From Zygotorulaspora mrakii (lineage: Eukaryota > Ascomycota > Saccharomycetes > Saccharomycetales > Saccharomycetaceae), in the NCBI RefSeq assembly GCF_013402915.1, contig NC_050722.1, positions 62,001 through 126,000 of the forward strand: 64,000 nucleotides of DNA, in the 5' to 3' direction. Positions 1 through 9,039 of the stretch are shown piece by piece. The notes below the pieces were generated by a model. The model saw nothing but the letters and a program-made list of their open reading frames with translations, did no database searches and was not told the origin of the DNA. Positions within the stretch are counted from its first letter, which is position 1; every line of letters starts with the position of its first letter. The position numbers were made by a program, and so were the translations under genes.

Positions 1-2373
1 TTTAATTCTATCATGTCCAGGACGTGGTCAGTTTTATATAGGTTTGAAGAGGAGACAGCTGCCTGTATATCAGATATGTTTCAATATTTGACTATATTCG
101 ATCAAATGAAGGGTATAGAGGCAACAGCACTTTTCGTGTTGAAAATAGAATGCCTTTTCAAGGCAATAGGAACTTTCGAGGTATTTAATTCTGGCACAGC
201 GCCCAAAGATCGCAATTATCAAACTATTGGTCCTGAGGAAGCAGCGAATGAAGCCGACAGCTCGACTTCCAAATATAGCAAATTTCCAAGAAATCTCTCT
301 ACAAAAATCATGATATATCTTCAGCTTCTGCGCAAACTCAGTTCTGAATCGAAAGATACCAAAGTGAATCTTTCCTCTTTCATGTCTGTAATTACAGGTT
401 TGACCCATTTTTTGAAGTTACTAACGAGGTATGGTTTTCACACGGCACTGGAAAAAAATAAACTTAATCGTTCTGCAACAATACTGTTAAGATTCTTAAG
501 GGAAATTGAAAAGAATGAACTGTTTGAGAAGGATCCTTTTTCATATATCGACGTTTCCATAAATGCCACTGACAACTGTGCCGAGTGTGGTAGATACATA
601 CAGGAAGAATGTGTCCAATTTCAGGACAATAGATGGCATCTATCTTGCTTTTCATGTTCGATGTGTAAGCAGAGGATTGATACTCATGATTTGGGGGATG
701 CGACTTACAATAAGAGCTTGAAGCGAATAATGTGTTCGCGTTGTTCACCGAACGATCCAGCCTCGATTCCAGGTTTCAAATATATCACCAAACTGGCACA
801 GTTGGTATTTCTTTTGAAGATAGCATTAGTTAGGTCCAAAGCAGTCATGGAAGTACAGATGAAAACCAAAGCTAGCAAAACCAGCATAAGTGAAGCTCAT
901 AACTCTGTTTCTATGCAACAAACGTACATTAGAACCTTAAATGACATCAAGAGACTAAGATCAAGGAGGGAGTATGTGCGAGTAACGCACGATAAAGAAG
1001 AAGCAAGAAAGTCTGTCATTTTAGAAACTTCAGAGGTCGACTTAAATGGATATGCATCTAAAAAAAACAAAGGTCTTCTCATTCACACTGATCCACTTAC
1101 AAATGGAAACGATACAACACATTCAAACGTATTTGCGGACACAAAAACCTTAACATTAGATGATATATCTCGTATTGTTGCTGTTGAGCAGGCCAGAGAA
1201 TTGAGGCCCAACGCCTTCACTCACTTCAAAAAGTTACGTGAAAATGATGAGGAAACTGCAAATGTCATCTCCAAGAAAAGTGGTGTGTACTACTCTGAAT
1301 TGACATCAGATGAACTATTGATAATTCAATCTATCAGCCTTTCTTTACTTGCTTCTAATAACAAAATAGTCCCTGATGATAATTCTCTCCGTAGGTTGAT
1401 TCCATTAAAACAAAAGATGGAAAAGTCGAGCCCCGGCAATTTTTGGTGGAAAATGAAAATTATGATGAACAAAGAGACAAAAAAGCCAAGTGATGGAAAA
1501 GTTTTTGGAACCCCTTTAGAAGTGCTGTCAAATAAATGGGGTGTTGAATCTGATTTAGGTATTGGTCCATCAAGGATACGCATTCCGATAATCATTGATG
1601 AATTAATATCATCCTTGAGACAAATGGATATGTCTGTCGAAGGAATTTTCAGGAAAAATGGAAATATTAAACGTTTAAAAATTTTGACATTAGATATTGA
1701 TAATAATCCAAGTGAACCACCAGATTTTTCAAAAGAAAATGCAATTCAATTATCTGCTCTTTTAAAAAAATACATCAGAGAATTACCCGATCCACTGTTG
1801 ACAACCGCATTGTACAACTTGTGGATCAACTCTGCAAAGATTAATTCAAGCTCTGAAAAACAGATGACAATAGCATTGGTTTATAGTATGCTACCAGTGT
1901 ACAACAGAAACGTTTTAGAGGTGATGTTATCATTTTTGTGTTGGACAGCATCGTTTTCTCATATTGAAAATGAGATGGGCTCAAAGATGGACATTCATAA
2001 TCTTTCAACCGTCATTACTCCCAATATACTCCACATGCACAACAACGGTGTACCAAGCGTAACTTCCTCGGAAGTATCTCGTACATACAACGACACATTC
2101 GCGCATAACGAAGGCGAAACTTATTTTCTAGCAATTGAGGTTGTTGATTACTTGATTACGCATAATGAGGAAATGGCTGTGGTTCCAAAATTTTTAACAG
2201 CACTGATGAAAGAAATTAAAAATAAAAAAATCGAAGGCTACGAACTGATTAATAAATATGTTCAAGAAAGATGGAAGAACAAAGAAATTGATTTATCCGA
2301 ATTTGAAATTCAGCGAAACGTTCAAATGAAGCACTCGACATCCGTAGTTACTCAGGGAGAAGTAAAAAGGTAA
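1..2373 (+). CDS. LRG1: Rho GTPase-activating protein with LIM domain (LRG1), 5' end outside the window
   Basis: The frame is open from base 1; the first ATG (13) is probably internal. S. cerevisiae Lrg1 is about 1,017 residues with paired N-terminal LIM domains, whereas 786 codons follow this ATG. Numbering from that Met, one LIM zinc domain starts at Cys189 (CAECGRYIQEEC) and runs to about 246; it corresponds to the third LIM of the family. A RhoGAP domain spans about 513-715, with the GIFRKNG motif placing the arginine finger at Arg547 and the LLKKYIRELPDPLL signature downstream. Lrg1 turns off Rho1 at sites of growth and so restrains 1,3-beta-glucan synthesis and the cell integrity pathway; this is family knowledge. 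The S. cerevisiae gene is YDL240W. It converges on ZWF1 across 218 bp. The identity is firm; the true start is not visible. Confidence 0.95.
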   Translation, partial: FNSIMSRTWSVLYRFEEETAACISDMFQYLTIFDQMKGIEATALFVLKIECLFKAIGTFEVFNSGTAPKDRNYQTIGPEEAANEADSSTSKYSKFPRNLSTKIMIYLQLLRKLSSESKDTKVNLSSFMSVITGLTHFLKLLTRYGFHTALEKNKLNRSATILLRFLREIEKNELFEKDPFSYIDVSINATDNCAECGRYIQEECVQFQDNRWHLSCFSCSMCKQRIDTHDLGDATYNKSLKRIMCSRCSPNDPASIPGFKYITKLAQLVFLLKIALVRSKAVMEVQMKTKASKTSISEAHNSVSMQQTYIRTLNDIKRLRSRREYVRVTHDKEEARKSVILETSEVDLNGYASKKNKGLLIHTDPLTNGNDTTHSNVFADTKTLTLDDISRIVAVEQARELRPNAFTHFKKLRENDEETANVISKKSGVYYSELTSDELLIIQSISLSLLASNNKIVPDDNSLRRLIPLKQKMEKSSPGNFWWKMKIMMNKETKKPSDGKVFGTPLEVLSNKWGVESDLGIGPSRIRIPIIIDELISSLRQMDMSVEGIFRKNGNIKRLKILTLDIDNNPSEPPDFSKENAIQLSALLKKYIRELPDPLLTTALYNLWINSAKINSSSEKQMTIALVYSMLPVYNRNVLEVMLSFLCWTASFSHIENEMGSKMDIHNLSTVITPNILHMHNNGVPSVTSSEVSRTYNDTFAHNEGETYFLAIEVVDYLITHNEEMAVVPKFLTALMKEIKNKKIEGYELINKYVQERWKNKEIDLSEFEIQRNVQMKHSTSVVTQGEVKR

Positions 2374-2591
2374 TAAATAATTTTGGGCAGGCTATAAGAA
2401 ATTGCATATATAAAAGTAGGAGAGGCTTTATAAGTCTGTGTAACATTACTAATAAATATTTTTCAGAAAATGTATCGTTATCATTGAATTTCACGAGATA
2501 AAACTGGTACCGCATTTCTAGTAGTGGACTCTACATTAAAAATCTACTTATGTATATACATAAAAGTGAAATGCGACACAAATCAATTGAA

Positions 2592-4115
2592 TTATAATTT
2601 GGAATTGTCATCTGGGGAACTTACTGGCCATGTATAAGAATGGGACCCTTCGAGATTGAATTTATGTTTTGCCAAGTAACTCTTTAAATTCTTTGGCCCC
2701 CTTGAACCGTATGGATAGATTTCCGGTTTTGGCGCATCGTCGGCTTCCAATTTTTCCAATAATGGCGTAAATAATTGCCAGCTGATTTCCAACTCGTCAT
2801 CTCTGACAAAGTTGGAATGATCACCTAATAAAGCCTCTCTGATTAAGACCTCGTACGCTTCCGGAATCCAGTAGTTCTTGTATCTACTGGAATATGTTAG
2901 GTCCAAATCTGTTACTTGAGTGGCGTTGGATAAACCTGGAGTCTTTGAGTTGAATTTCATATACACAGCAGCATCCGGTTGCACTCTAATCACTAGTTCA
3001 TTGTTAGGGATATCCTTAAAGACACCAGATGGGACAGCCTTGTACTGCAATCTAATTTCTACTTTACCCTCGTTTAAAGCTTTACCCGCTCTCATTATGA
3101 TAGGAACACCATCCCAACGTTCATTTTGGATATTGAAGCACAAAGCTGCAAAGGTAACACATTTTGAGTCCTTCGTGACCGTGTCATCATCTGTGTACGC
3201 TGGTTTTGAACCGTCTTCTGATTTTCCGTATTGCCCGATCAAAATATCGTTAGGGTCTATTGCAGACATTGCCTTTAGAACTTTGACTTTTTCGTCACGT
3301 ATGGATTCGGGATCGAATGAAACTGGTCTTTCCATCGTAAACAACGTTAGAATTTGCAACAAATGATTTTGCATGACATCTCTGATGATACCAATATTAT
3401 CGAAGTACCCGCCACGTCCTTCGGTACCAAATGGCTCTTTGAAAGATATCTGCACACTTTGCACGTTTTCTTTGTTCCATGCGGCATTCAAGAACGTGTT
3501 TCCAAATCTAAGCAGGGTCAAGTTTTTGACCAGCTCCTTGCCCAAGTAGTGATCAATTCTGAAGATCTCGTCTTCCTTGAACAACGGTGCCAAGTTGTTC
3601 TGCAGCTCCCTCGCGGTCTTCAGATCGCGCCCAAATGGCTTTTCCACGATCAACCGGGTGATGCCGTGCTCCGCGTACAGCTCCTTCTTGATTTCCTTCG
3701 CAACGCTCAAGAAGACGCTGGGTGGCAAGGCAAAGTAGAACAACCGGTGCGGCTCGGTTATTTCTGCGTCCGCCTCGTACCTCTCGATGATCTTCCTCAG
3801 CTTGTTGTAGCCCTCCGACGTGTCGTACGCACCGGCCACGTACGTGATCATCTCGAAGAACTCCTGCTCCTTGGCGTCGTCCTCGGCCCCATGCGGCTTG
3901 CTCAAGTGCGGAGAGACCCGCTCCTTCAGCTCCTCTTTCTCCAGGTGAGAGCGCGCGTACCCGAAGATCCTGGTGCTCCTGTCCAGGTACCCCTCTCTGT
4001 ACAGCCCAAACAGCGCTGGGAACGTCTTTTTCTTGGCGAGATCGCCGGACGCCCCAAACACCACGATGATCGTGTCCTTCTCGAATTTCACCGGTCCTTG
4101 TTTTACCGATGTCAT
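2592..4115 (-). CDS. ZWF1: Glucose-6-phosphate 1-dehydrogenase
   Basis: This is a 507-residue protein (505 in S. cerevisiae). It oxidises glucose-6-phosphate to 6-phosphogluconolactone with reduction of NADP+, the first and NADPH-producing step of the cytosolic pentose phosphate pathway. The N-terminal Rossmann fold carries GASGDLAKKK at residues 21-30. EKPFGRDL lies at 158-165 and the substrate/catalytic motif RIDHYLGKE at 186-194. The ATG context and length match the family. The 5' half of the gene is clearly richer in G and C than the 3' half and continues into a GC-rich upstream region. A long antisense open frame at 3354-4364 is a shadow of this codon pattern. S. cerevisiae counterpart: YNL241C, same orientation. 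Confidence 0.98.
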   Translation of the reverse strand: MTSVKQGPVKFEKDTIIVVFGASGDLAKKKTFPALFGLYREGYLDRSTRIFGYARSHLEKEELKERVSPHLSKPHGAEDDAKEQEFFEMITYVAGAYDTSEGYNKLRKIIERYEADAEITEPHRLFYFALPPSVFLSVAKEIKKELYAEHGITRLIVEKPFGRDLKTARELQNNLAPLFKEDEIFRIDHYLGKELVKNLTLLRFGNTFLNAAWNKENVQSVQISFKEPFGTEGRGGYFDNIGIIRDVMQNHLLQILTLFTMERPVSFDPESIRDEKVKVLKAMSAIDPNDILIGQYGKSEDGSKPAYTDDDTVTKDSKCVTFAALCFNIQNERWDGVPIIMRAGKALNEGKVEIRLQYKAVPSGVFKDIPNNELVIRVQPDAAVYMKFNSKTPGLSNATQVTDLDLTYSSRYKNYWIPEAYEVLIREALLGDHSNFVRDDELEISWQLFTPLLEKLEADDAPKPEIYPYGSRGPKNLKSYLAKHKFNLEGSHSYTWPVSSPDDNSKL

Positions 4116-4922
4116 CTTACCAGCTTCCGCCTTGTGCGTGCACCTGAACTTGTAACCTTGAGCTTAACTTCTCGAGCCCACTTCCTAAGCCTACTTCCTA
4201 AGCCTGTAACCTTGCGCCGAGTGCGAACGGAATTCCAATTTCAAATACGACGAATATCGAAAACCGACTACCTAAATACTGCAACCACAACTGCAATCCA
4301 CTACAACTCGAACGTCAACCGCAACACGAATATTATAAATCAATTACGAGAACGACAAACCTAGATTTGTCGAATTACGAATAAGGATCCACTTCCATGG
4401 GTGTGAAGTGATTGATAACAGCTTCAATTGCGAACCAGGGGAGCCACGGCCATCCACCACCGTTTGCCACATTACGTGCGCACCCTGCACGAAACCGCCG
4501 ACGAACGAACCAGCAACGGCGCTTAACTGGCCCACAAAGGGCGACCGGGTGCCTCCATATGACAAATTGTGCACCTGCGGCTGCCGCTGCGCCAAACTGT
4601 GGCGGGCTCCAACGACGGGTGGCAAACTCCAGCACTTTGCACGGGAGCGTCGGCTGCGGACGGGTAACCGGCGCTGGCGAACCAAGAAATAGGGGTCAGG
4701 GCACTGTGGACGGCGCGTTTGTCAGCAGTCGTGCGCAGTGAGCGGCGGCCGTCATCGTTTCCGACGCATCGGGAGTGCGGGGCGCGCATGAGCCACAAAG
4801 CAGGACTTAGCAGGATTTAAGAGAGCAGGTCACGACGGACGGGGCACGCAGGGAGAGCGGTGGCGGGGTGCTGTTGCTTCGTGTGCTGCGACACAGCTGT
4901 GTTGGAATGGGTGCCCCTCGGA
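4116..4922. other. GC-rich intergenic region between NAR1 3' end and ZWF1 promoter
   Basis: No gene is supported here. Bases 4440-4920 are unusually GC-rich for yeast intergenic DNA; sample 60-base rows count 63-70% G+C, against roughly 30-35% in typical intergenic rows of this window. Overlapping open frames on both strands exist only because stop codons are rare in such DNA. A 13-bp tandem duplication (ACTTCCTAAGCCT) lies at 4180-4205. A Reb1-type CGGGTAA is at 4661-4667. The stretch nearest ZWF1 (4200-4380) is more AT-rich and is the likely core promoter. Confidence 0.7.
4661..4667 (+). promoter_or_regulatory. Reb1-type site CGGGTAA
   Basis: Exact CGGGTAA core in the space between NAR1 and ZWF1, about 545 bp upstream of the ZWF1 ATG. 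Reb1 is a general regulatory factor that clears nucleosomes and can stop Pol II. Here the site may mark the ZWF1 promoter edge or terminate NAR1 transcription. The match is exact; occupancy is inferred. Confidence 0.45.
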
Positions 4923-6386
4923 TCACCATGTGTTGGCCACAGACACGATGTTATCGTCGGGCGCGGGCACGATGGGGTTGAACTCGTAGACGTATTGACG
5001 AGCAGAGCTTCGGGAGAGCTCGTCTAGCCGCTTGCCCACGGTCGCGGCGTCGATCGTGGTCAACTGGCTGGCGTACAGTTTGTTCATCTTGTCGATGGCG
5101 TCTCGTTTGCGGTTCGGGGCGGCTTCGCCGTGGATGTCCGAGTTCAGCAGGCCACCGCCGTTGATACAGCCGCCCGGACAGGCCATCACCTCGATGAAGT
5201 CGCAATTGTAGGGATCGGCCTCCGGGAGGCGGTGCTCGGGGGGTTGTTGCTGGTGTTCTGGCGTCGTGGTGCGCTTTCTGAGCGCGCGCACTGTTCTCGG
5301 CTTGGCACGTCGTGCGGAGGTCAGGCGGCGCACCATGTTCTGGATGTTTCTGAAGCCGTACAGTTCGCTTGAGGAAGCGATGGTGCTGGGCTGGTGGCCG
5401 GCGGTGGCTTCGACGAGCCTGTACTCCCTGACGTCGCTGTTTTTGCCTGGCAGCACCAGCAGCCGGGAGCCTGGGTGTGTTTTTTGCAGCTCCGACACGT
5501 ACTGGTACGCGAAACCACCCGAGCTGCTGCCCTCGTTGGACGACCAGTGCAGAAGCGGGTCCCAGCCCGGCGGCGATAGCTCGTTTACGATGTTTGTGTC
5601 TGCGGTCTGGAAAGCGGCAAAGTCGACGTTCAGCTCTTGCAGCATGGTGACGAGCTCCTTGGGTGTTATCACGCAGTCCACCTCTTGCTCGCCGTCCGGT
5701 CTCGATGCCTCCAGTTTTTTATCAAAGCACGGCATTATCGCTAGATGGTACACCTTCTCGTCCTGGGGCACGGAATCCTTCAGCAGAGAGCCGGTTATCT
5801 GTTGTGGTGACTTGATGTTCAATAAATATGGGACCAGCTCTGGCTTCGTCTTTTCAGCGTAAAGGACGAACCCGGGACACACCGCACTCAGCATCGGTTT
5901 AGCTGCTGATTCGCCGCTGGTTTTTCTTTCCTGTAGCACTTGATTCGTTCTGCTGATAGTGATATTTCGGCCCATCTGGGTCCCCACAAAGTACTTGCAG
6001 CCAAAGTAGCTCTTGAAAAAGTTAAGTAGACAGAGGTCCAGCTGGTCTAGGCCCATTTGGAAGTAGTTCGCTAGCGATAGTCTGCCCTGGGGCGATATGC
6101 TCACGGCCAGCACCATTTCTCCAGCCAGTGTTTGCCATGAATCCATAAACACTGAATAGCTCTGTCTACTCAGGAGTATCTCTTCACTCGACGTGATGCA
6201 CCCAGCACACGCGAGGCAGTCTTGTAATGTTATGGAAACCTTTTCGAGCTCGTCCGGCTCTTTGCCTACTTGGATCTCTCGCTCGTCTGCATCGACACTG
6301 ATCTTCTTTGACTCTGTAGGCTTGACGCAAGCCAAACCAGGACTTATGAAATCATTCAAATCCGCCTCTGACAACAGAGCACTCAT
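4923..6386 (-). CDS. NAR1: Cytosolic iron-sulfur assembly protein Nar1 (iron-only hydrogenase-like)
   Basis: This is a 487-residue protein (491 in S. cerevisiae) of the cytosolic Fe-S protein assembly (CIA) machinery. It bridges the early Cfd1-Nbp35 scaffold and the Cia1-Cia2-Mms19 targeting complex. All eight cluster cysteines expected for the family are visible: N-terminal Cys20, 57, 60 and 63 (CLACAGC) and H-cluster-like Cys170 (SAVCPGF), Cys220 (AIMPCF), Cys403 and Cys407 (MACPGGC). It ends in Trp (VANTW), as many CIA client/targeting proteins do; that this tail serves recognition is inference. The 3' two thirds is GC-rich with strongly biased third positions. It diverges from LAP3. Confidence 0.97.
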   Translation of the reverse strand: MSALLSEADLNDFISPGLACVKPTESKKISVDADEREIQVGKEPDELEKVSITLQDCLACAGCITSSEEILLSRQSYSVFMDSWQTLAGEMVLAVSISPQGRLSLANYFQMGLDQLDLCLLNFFKSYFGCKYFVGTQMGRNITISRTNQVLQERKTSGESAAKPMLSAVCPGFVLYAEKTKPELVPYLLNIKSPQQITGSLLKDSVPQDEKVYHLAIMPCFDKKLEASRPDGEQEVDCVITPKELVTMLQELNVDFAAFQTADTNIVNELSPPGWDPLLHWSSNEGSSSGGFAYQYVSELQKTHPGSRLLVLPGKNSDVREYRLVEATAGHQPSTIASSSELYGFRNIQNMVRRLTSARRAKPRTVRALRKRTTTPEHQQQPPEHRLPEADPYNCDFIEVMACPGGCINGGGLLNSDIHGEAAPNRKRDAIDKMNKLYASQLTTIDAATVGKRLDELSRSSARQYVYEFNPIVPAPDDNIVSVANTW

Positions 6387-7216
6387 TTGCTGCCAACTGT
6401 GTTTTGTGTGCAGAATAGGGAATACTTGTATGCCAGTCTGTATTCAGATGTATCTCTTTTTTTACTAATGAATTTTTGAGATAACTTTGTCCGATGCGAT
6501 GCCATGAATTTCGTAGATACATCAGGTTTTGGAGGACCTACAAGAAAGCGTGCACCGCCACGATCGCATCCTCCCATTATAAACTATGTATTTATAAAGG
6601 GCATTTCTTTTCTTACTTGTTCGAGAAATTGCCCCAAAAAGCATAAACACGTACTGTGTTTCTGCTGTGCCAATGTTTTTACGAAGACAGGATGATCAAG
6701 TATGTTGAAGCTATCTCCAAGATGGACCTTTGTTGCCTAGTTGCCAACGTCACCCATAAATTTTCGAGTGAAATATACGGGTAATAATTCTCCGTGGGCA
6801 ATTCGACGTGACTCTATTTCTACGCGGCCGTTTCAGGGACCAATTATATACCCGTTGACATTGTTTGAATTTGACACTTTCTAAACTTGACACTTTCAGT
6901 CATATCTTGTCACATTCACGGTAGCCCCAAGCGTTATCGTATCTCCGGCGCCCACAGAAATGTAATTCTTTCAATTTTCGTGCCAGCTCAGCCTGTTTGC
7001 AAGGATGCAGGTATCCGTGTCGTACCTACCTTATCAGCTTTGCAACGAAAAGGTGCCTAACCACGAATTGTAAACATTTCTGTTACCTTCAAGGTCTATC
7101 TTGATTAACTGATAAACACATATGTAACGCTCGAAATAATGAAAACTGTCCCCTATATAAATAAATGTATCTAGATTCGATTTTAGTGTTTAGTTATTTT
7201 TATCTTTCCCCTATAC
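6387..7216. other. Divergent promoter region NAR1 / LAP3
   Basis: 830 bp of ordinary AT-rich DNA between two divergent genes. No RNA gene or credible ORF was seen. It holds the CGG-N11-CCG/Reb1 composite at 6778-6794 and a TATATAA box at 7154-7160, 57 bp before the LAP3 ATG. Confidence 0.6.
6778..6794 (+). promoter_or_regulatory. Gal4-type CGG-N11-CCG site overlapping a Reb1 core, upstream of LAP3/GAL6
   Basis: CGG at 6778-6780 and CCG at 6792-6794 are separated by exactly 11 bases, the spacing bound by Gal4. The right half reads TCTCCG, as in strong Gal4 sites. The left half is also CGGGTAA, a Reb1 core. LAP3 is also named GAL6 because it is under Gal4 control in S. cerevisiae, which supports the Gal4 reading. 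The site lies 423 bp upstream of the LAP3 ATG. Whether Gal4, Reb1 or both bind is not decided by sequence. Confidence 0.5.
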
Positions 7217-8650
7217 ATGTTGCCCCTAATAAAAAATATAAAGTTGCGTAAACAACAACGTATGCTATTCAATCTACTATCCAGGAAAAAAAACTCCACA
7301 ATGTCCTCCATCGATGTCACCAAGATCAATTCCTGGGATCAGGAATTCGCAAAAGATATGAACCATCAGTTGGCTACTACTGTCTTGAAGAATTTCAATG
7401 TTACAGATGCATTGTTGGATAAGTCTCGTCTATTGCAGGAAGACCAACGTATTTTCAACACCGCTATTTCTGCTGAACCATTACCTGTGACCAATCAGCG
7501 CTCTTCGGGTAGATGTTGGTTGTTTGCTTCAACAAACCAGCTGAGACTAAATGTGGCTGAAGAATTGAATTTGAAAGAGTTTGAGTTATCGCAAGCTTAC
7601 CTTTTTTTCTACGACAAACTGGAGAAGGCCAATTATTTCTTGGATCAAATCATCGACACTGCTGATGAGGAAGTTGAATCTCGTCTGGTACAAAACCTAT
7701 TGTCAGCTCCAACCAATGATGGTGGACAATACAGCATGTTTTTGAATATTGTGAAAAAATACGGTTTGATCCCAAAGGATATATACAATGACTTACCGTA
7801 TTCTACTACTGCATCCAGAACCTGGAACGAACTACTGACTACTAAGTTGCGAGAGTTTGCAGAAGCTTTAAGAGATACGAAGGCAAAGGGTAAGGATGTT
7901 AGCAAACTTGTGCAATCGATGCAAAAGGAAATACTCAGATTGATGACACTTTTCATGGATTTGCCACCTGTCAAGCCAAATGAGAAATTCACCTGGTCAT
8001 ATCAGGATAAGGACAAAAAAATTCATACCCTTCAAGTAACGCCTTTAGAGTTTGCACAGAAGTATGCTAAATTGGATGCTTCAAAGCCCGTGTCGCTAAT
8101 CAACGATCCAAGACACCCATATGGTAAGTTAATCAAGATTGATAGACTTGGAAATGTCATTGGTGGTGATGACGTCGTTTATCTGAATGTAGATAATGAT
8201 GTCCTAACAGAGCTGGTTGTCAAGAGGTTAAAAAATGATAAGACTGTCTTTTTTGGCTCTCATACCCCTAAATTCATGGAAAAGAAGTTTGGTGTTATGG
8301 ACGTGCAGTTGTGGAACTATCCTGCGATTGATTATAAATTAAAACAGCAGAAAGCCTCCAGAATCAGGTATAATGAAAGTCTTATGACCCACGCTATGCT
8401 AATTAGCGCATGTCATATTGATGAGTCGACAAACGAGCCTGTTCGCTACCGTGTCGAAAACTCTTGGGGGAAAGAGTCCGGTAAAGATGGCTTCTATGTG
8501 ATGACACAAGAATATTTCAAAGAGTATTGTTTCCAAATTGTTGTTGATATTGATGAGCTGCCAGAAGATTTGGCTGCAAAGTTCACATCCGAGGAAGAGG
8601 AACCAATTATTTTGCCCATTTGGGACCCTATGGGGGCACTTGCTGATTGA
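7217..8650 (+). CDS. LAP3: Bleomycin hydrolase / cysteine aminopeptidase Lap3 (Gal6)
   Basis: This is a 477-residue papain-family (C1B) self-compartmentalising hexameric peptidase, which trims peptides and detoxifies bleomycin and homocysteine thiolactone. The catalytic triad is visible: Cys100 in [11 protein letters not shown], His392 in MTHAMLI and Asn415 in VENSWG. The first 28 residues are basic and Ser/Leu-rich without acidic residues, like a mitochondrial presequence. A second start at Met29 (MSSIDVTK) would give the cytosolic form; this two-start design is known in S. cerevisiae. The C-terminus reads MGALAD. The yeast enzyme normally ends in a Lys that it removes itself, so the terminal Asp here is unusual. 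Confidence 0.97.
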   Translation: MLPLIKNIKLRKQQRMLFNLLSRKKNSTMSSIDVTKINSWDQEFAKDMNHQLATTVLKNFNVTDALLDKSRLLQEDQRIFNTAISAEPLPVTNQRSSGRCWLFASTNQLRLNVAEELNLKEFELSQAYLFFYDKLEKANYFLDQIIDTADEEVESRLVQNLLSAPTNDGGQYSMFLNIVKKYGLIPKDIYNDLPYSTTASRTWNELLTTKLREFAEALRDTKAKGKDVSKLVQSMQKEILRLMTLFMDLPPVKPNEKFTWSYQDKDKKIHTLQVTPLEFAQKYAKLDASKPVSLINDPRHPYGKLIKIDRLGNVIGGDDVVYLNVDNDVLTELVVKRLKNDKTVFFGSHTPKFMEKKFGVMDVQLWNYPAIDYKLKQQKASRIRYNESLMTHAMLISACHIDESTNEPVRYRVENSWGKESGKDGFYVMTQEYFKEYCFQIVVDIDELPEDLAAKFTSEEEEPIILPIWDPMGALAD

Positions 8651-9039
8651 ACGGTAAATACTCGTTGTTTCATCCGCAAAAATTATTGCAAAGCACAAAT
8701 TTCTTACTTATAAGCGAGTTTATATATTTGTACACTGTGTAGATGCTACGTTTTGAAGTCTCTTCTTTTCATAAATAGCAAATTGCTGCTATGTTAGCTC
8801 AAAGAAGTATGGTATGATTCATGTGCGGACATAAAATGAGGTTTGTTCTCACTTTTTGACATACCGCTCTATGGAAAAATGGAAACTGAGATGGAACAAA
8901 AAGTTAACTATCGTAACGGAACAAATAGTTTCGAGACCCACTTCGAAGATCTTTGTCGAAATCTAAGATTATCTCATAGGTGGTCGATCAGGGCTTTTGT
9001 TGTTTTTCGACATCTTTGTAGCGATTGGACAAAAAAGAG
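8651..9039. other. LAP3-KEX2 intergenic region
   Basis: 389 bp holding the LAP3 terminator and the KEX2 promoter. An upstream reading frame starting at ATG 8879 would end at the TGA at 9041-9043, overlapping the KEX2 start codon. Nothing else is recognised. Confidence 0.5.

Noticed and set aside
3354..4364. 336-codon plus-strand frame opposite ZWF1
   Set aside because: Antisense shadow of a GC-biased conserved coding region; no domain content.
4344..4798. Several overlapping frames on both strands in the NAR1-ZWF1 gap
   Set aside because: GC-rich DNA has few stop codons; the frames overlap one another, lack family resemblance and differ in composition from real genes.
5266..5862. 198-codon frame opposite NAR1
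   Set aside because: Shadow of the GC-rich NAR1 coding strand, whose Fe-S cysteines confirm the minus-strand gene.
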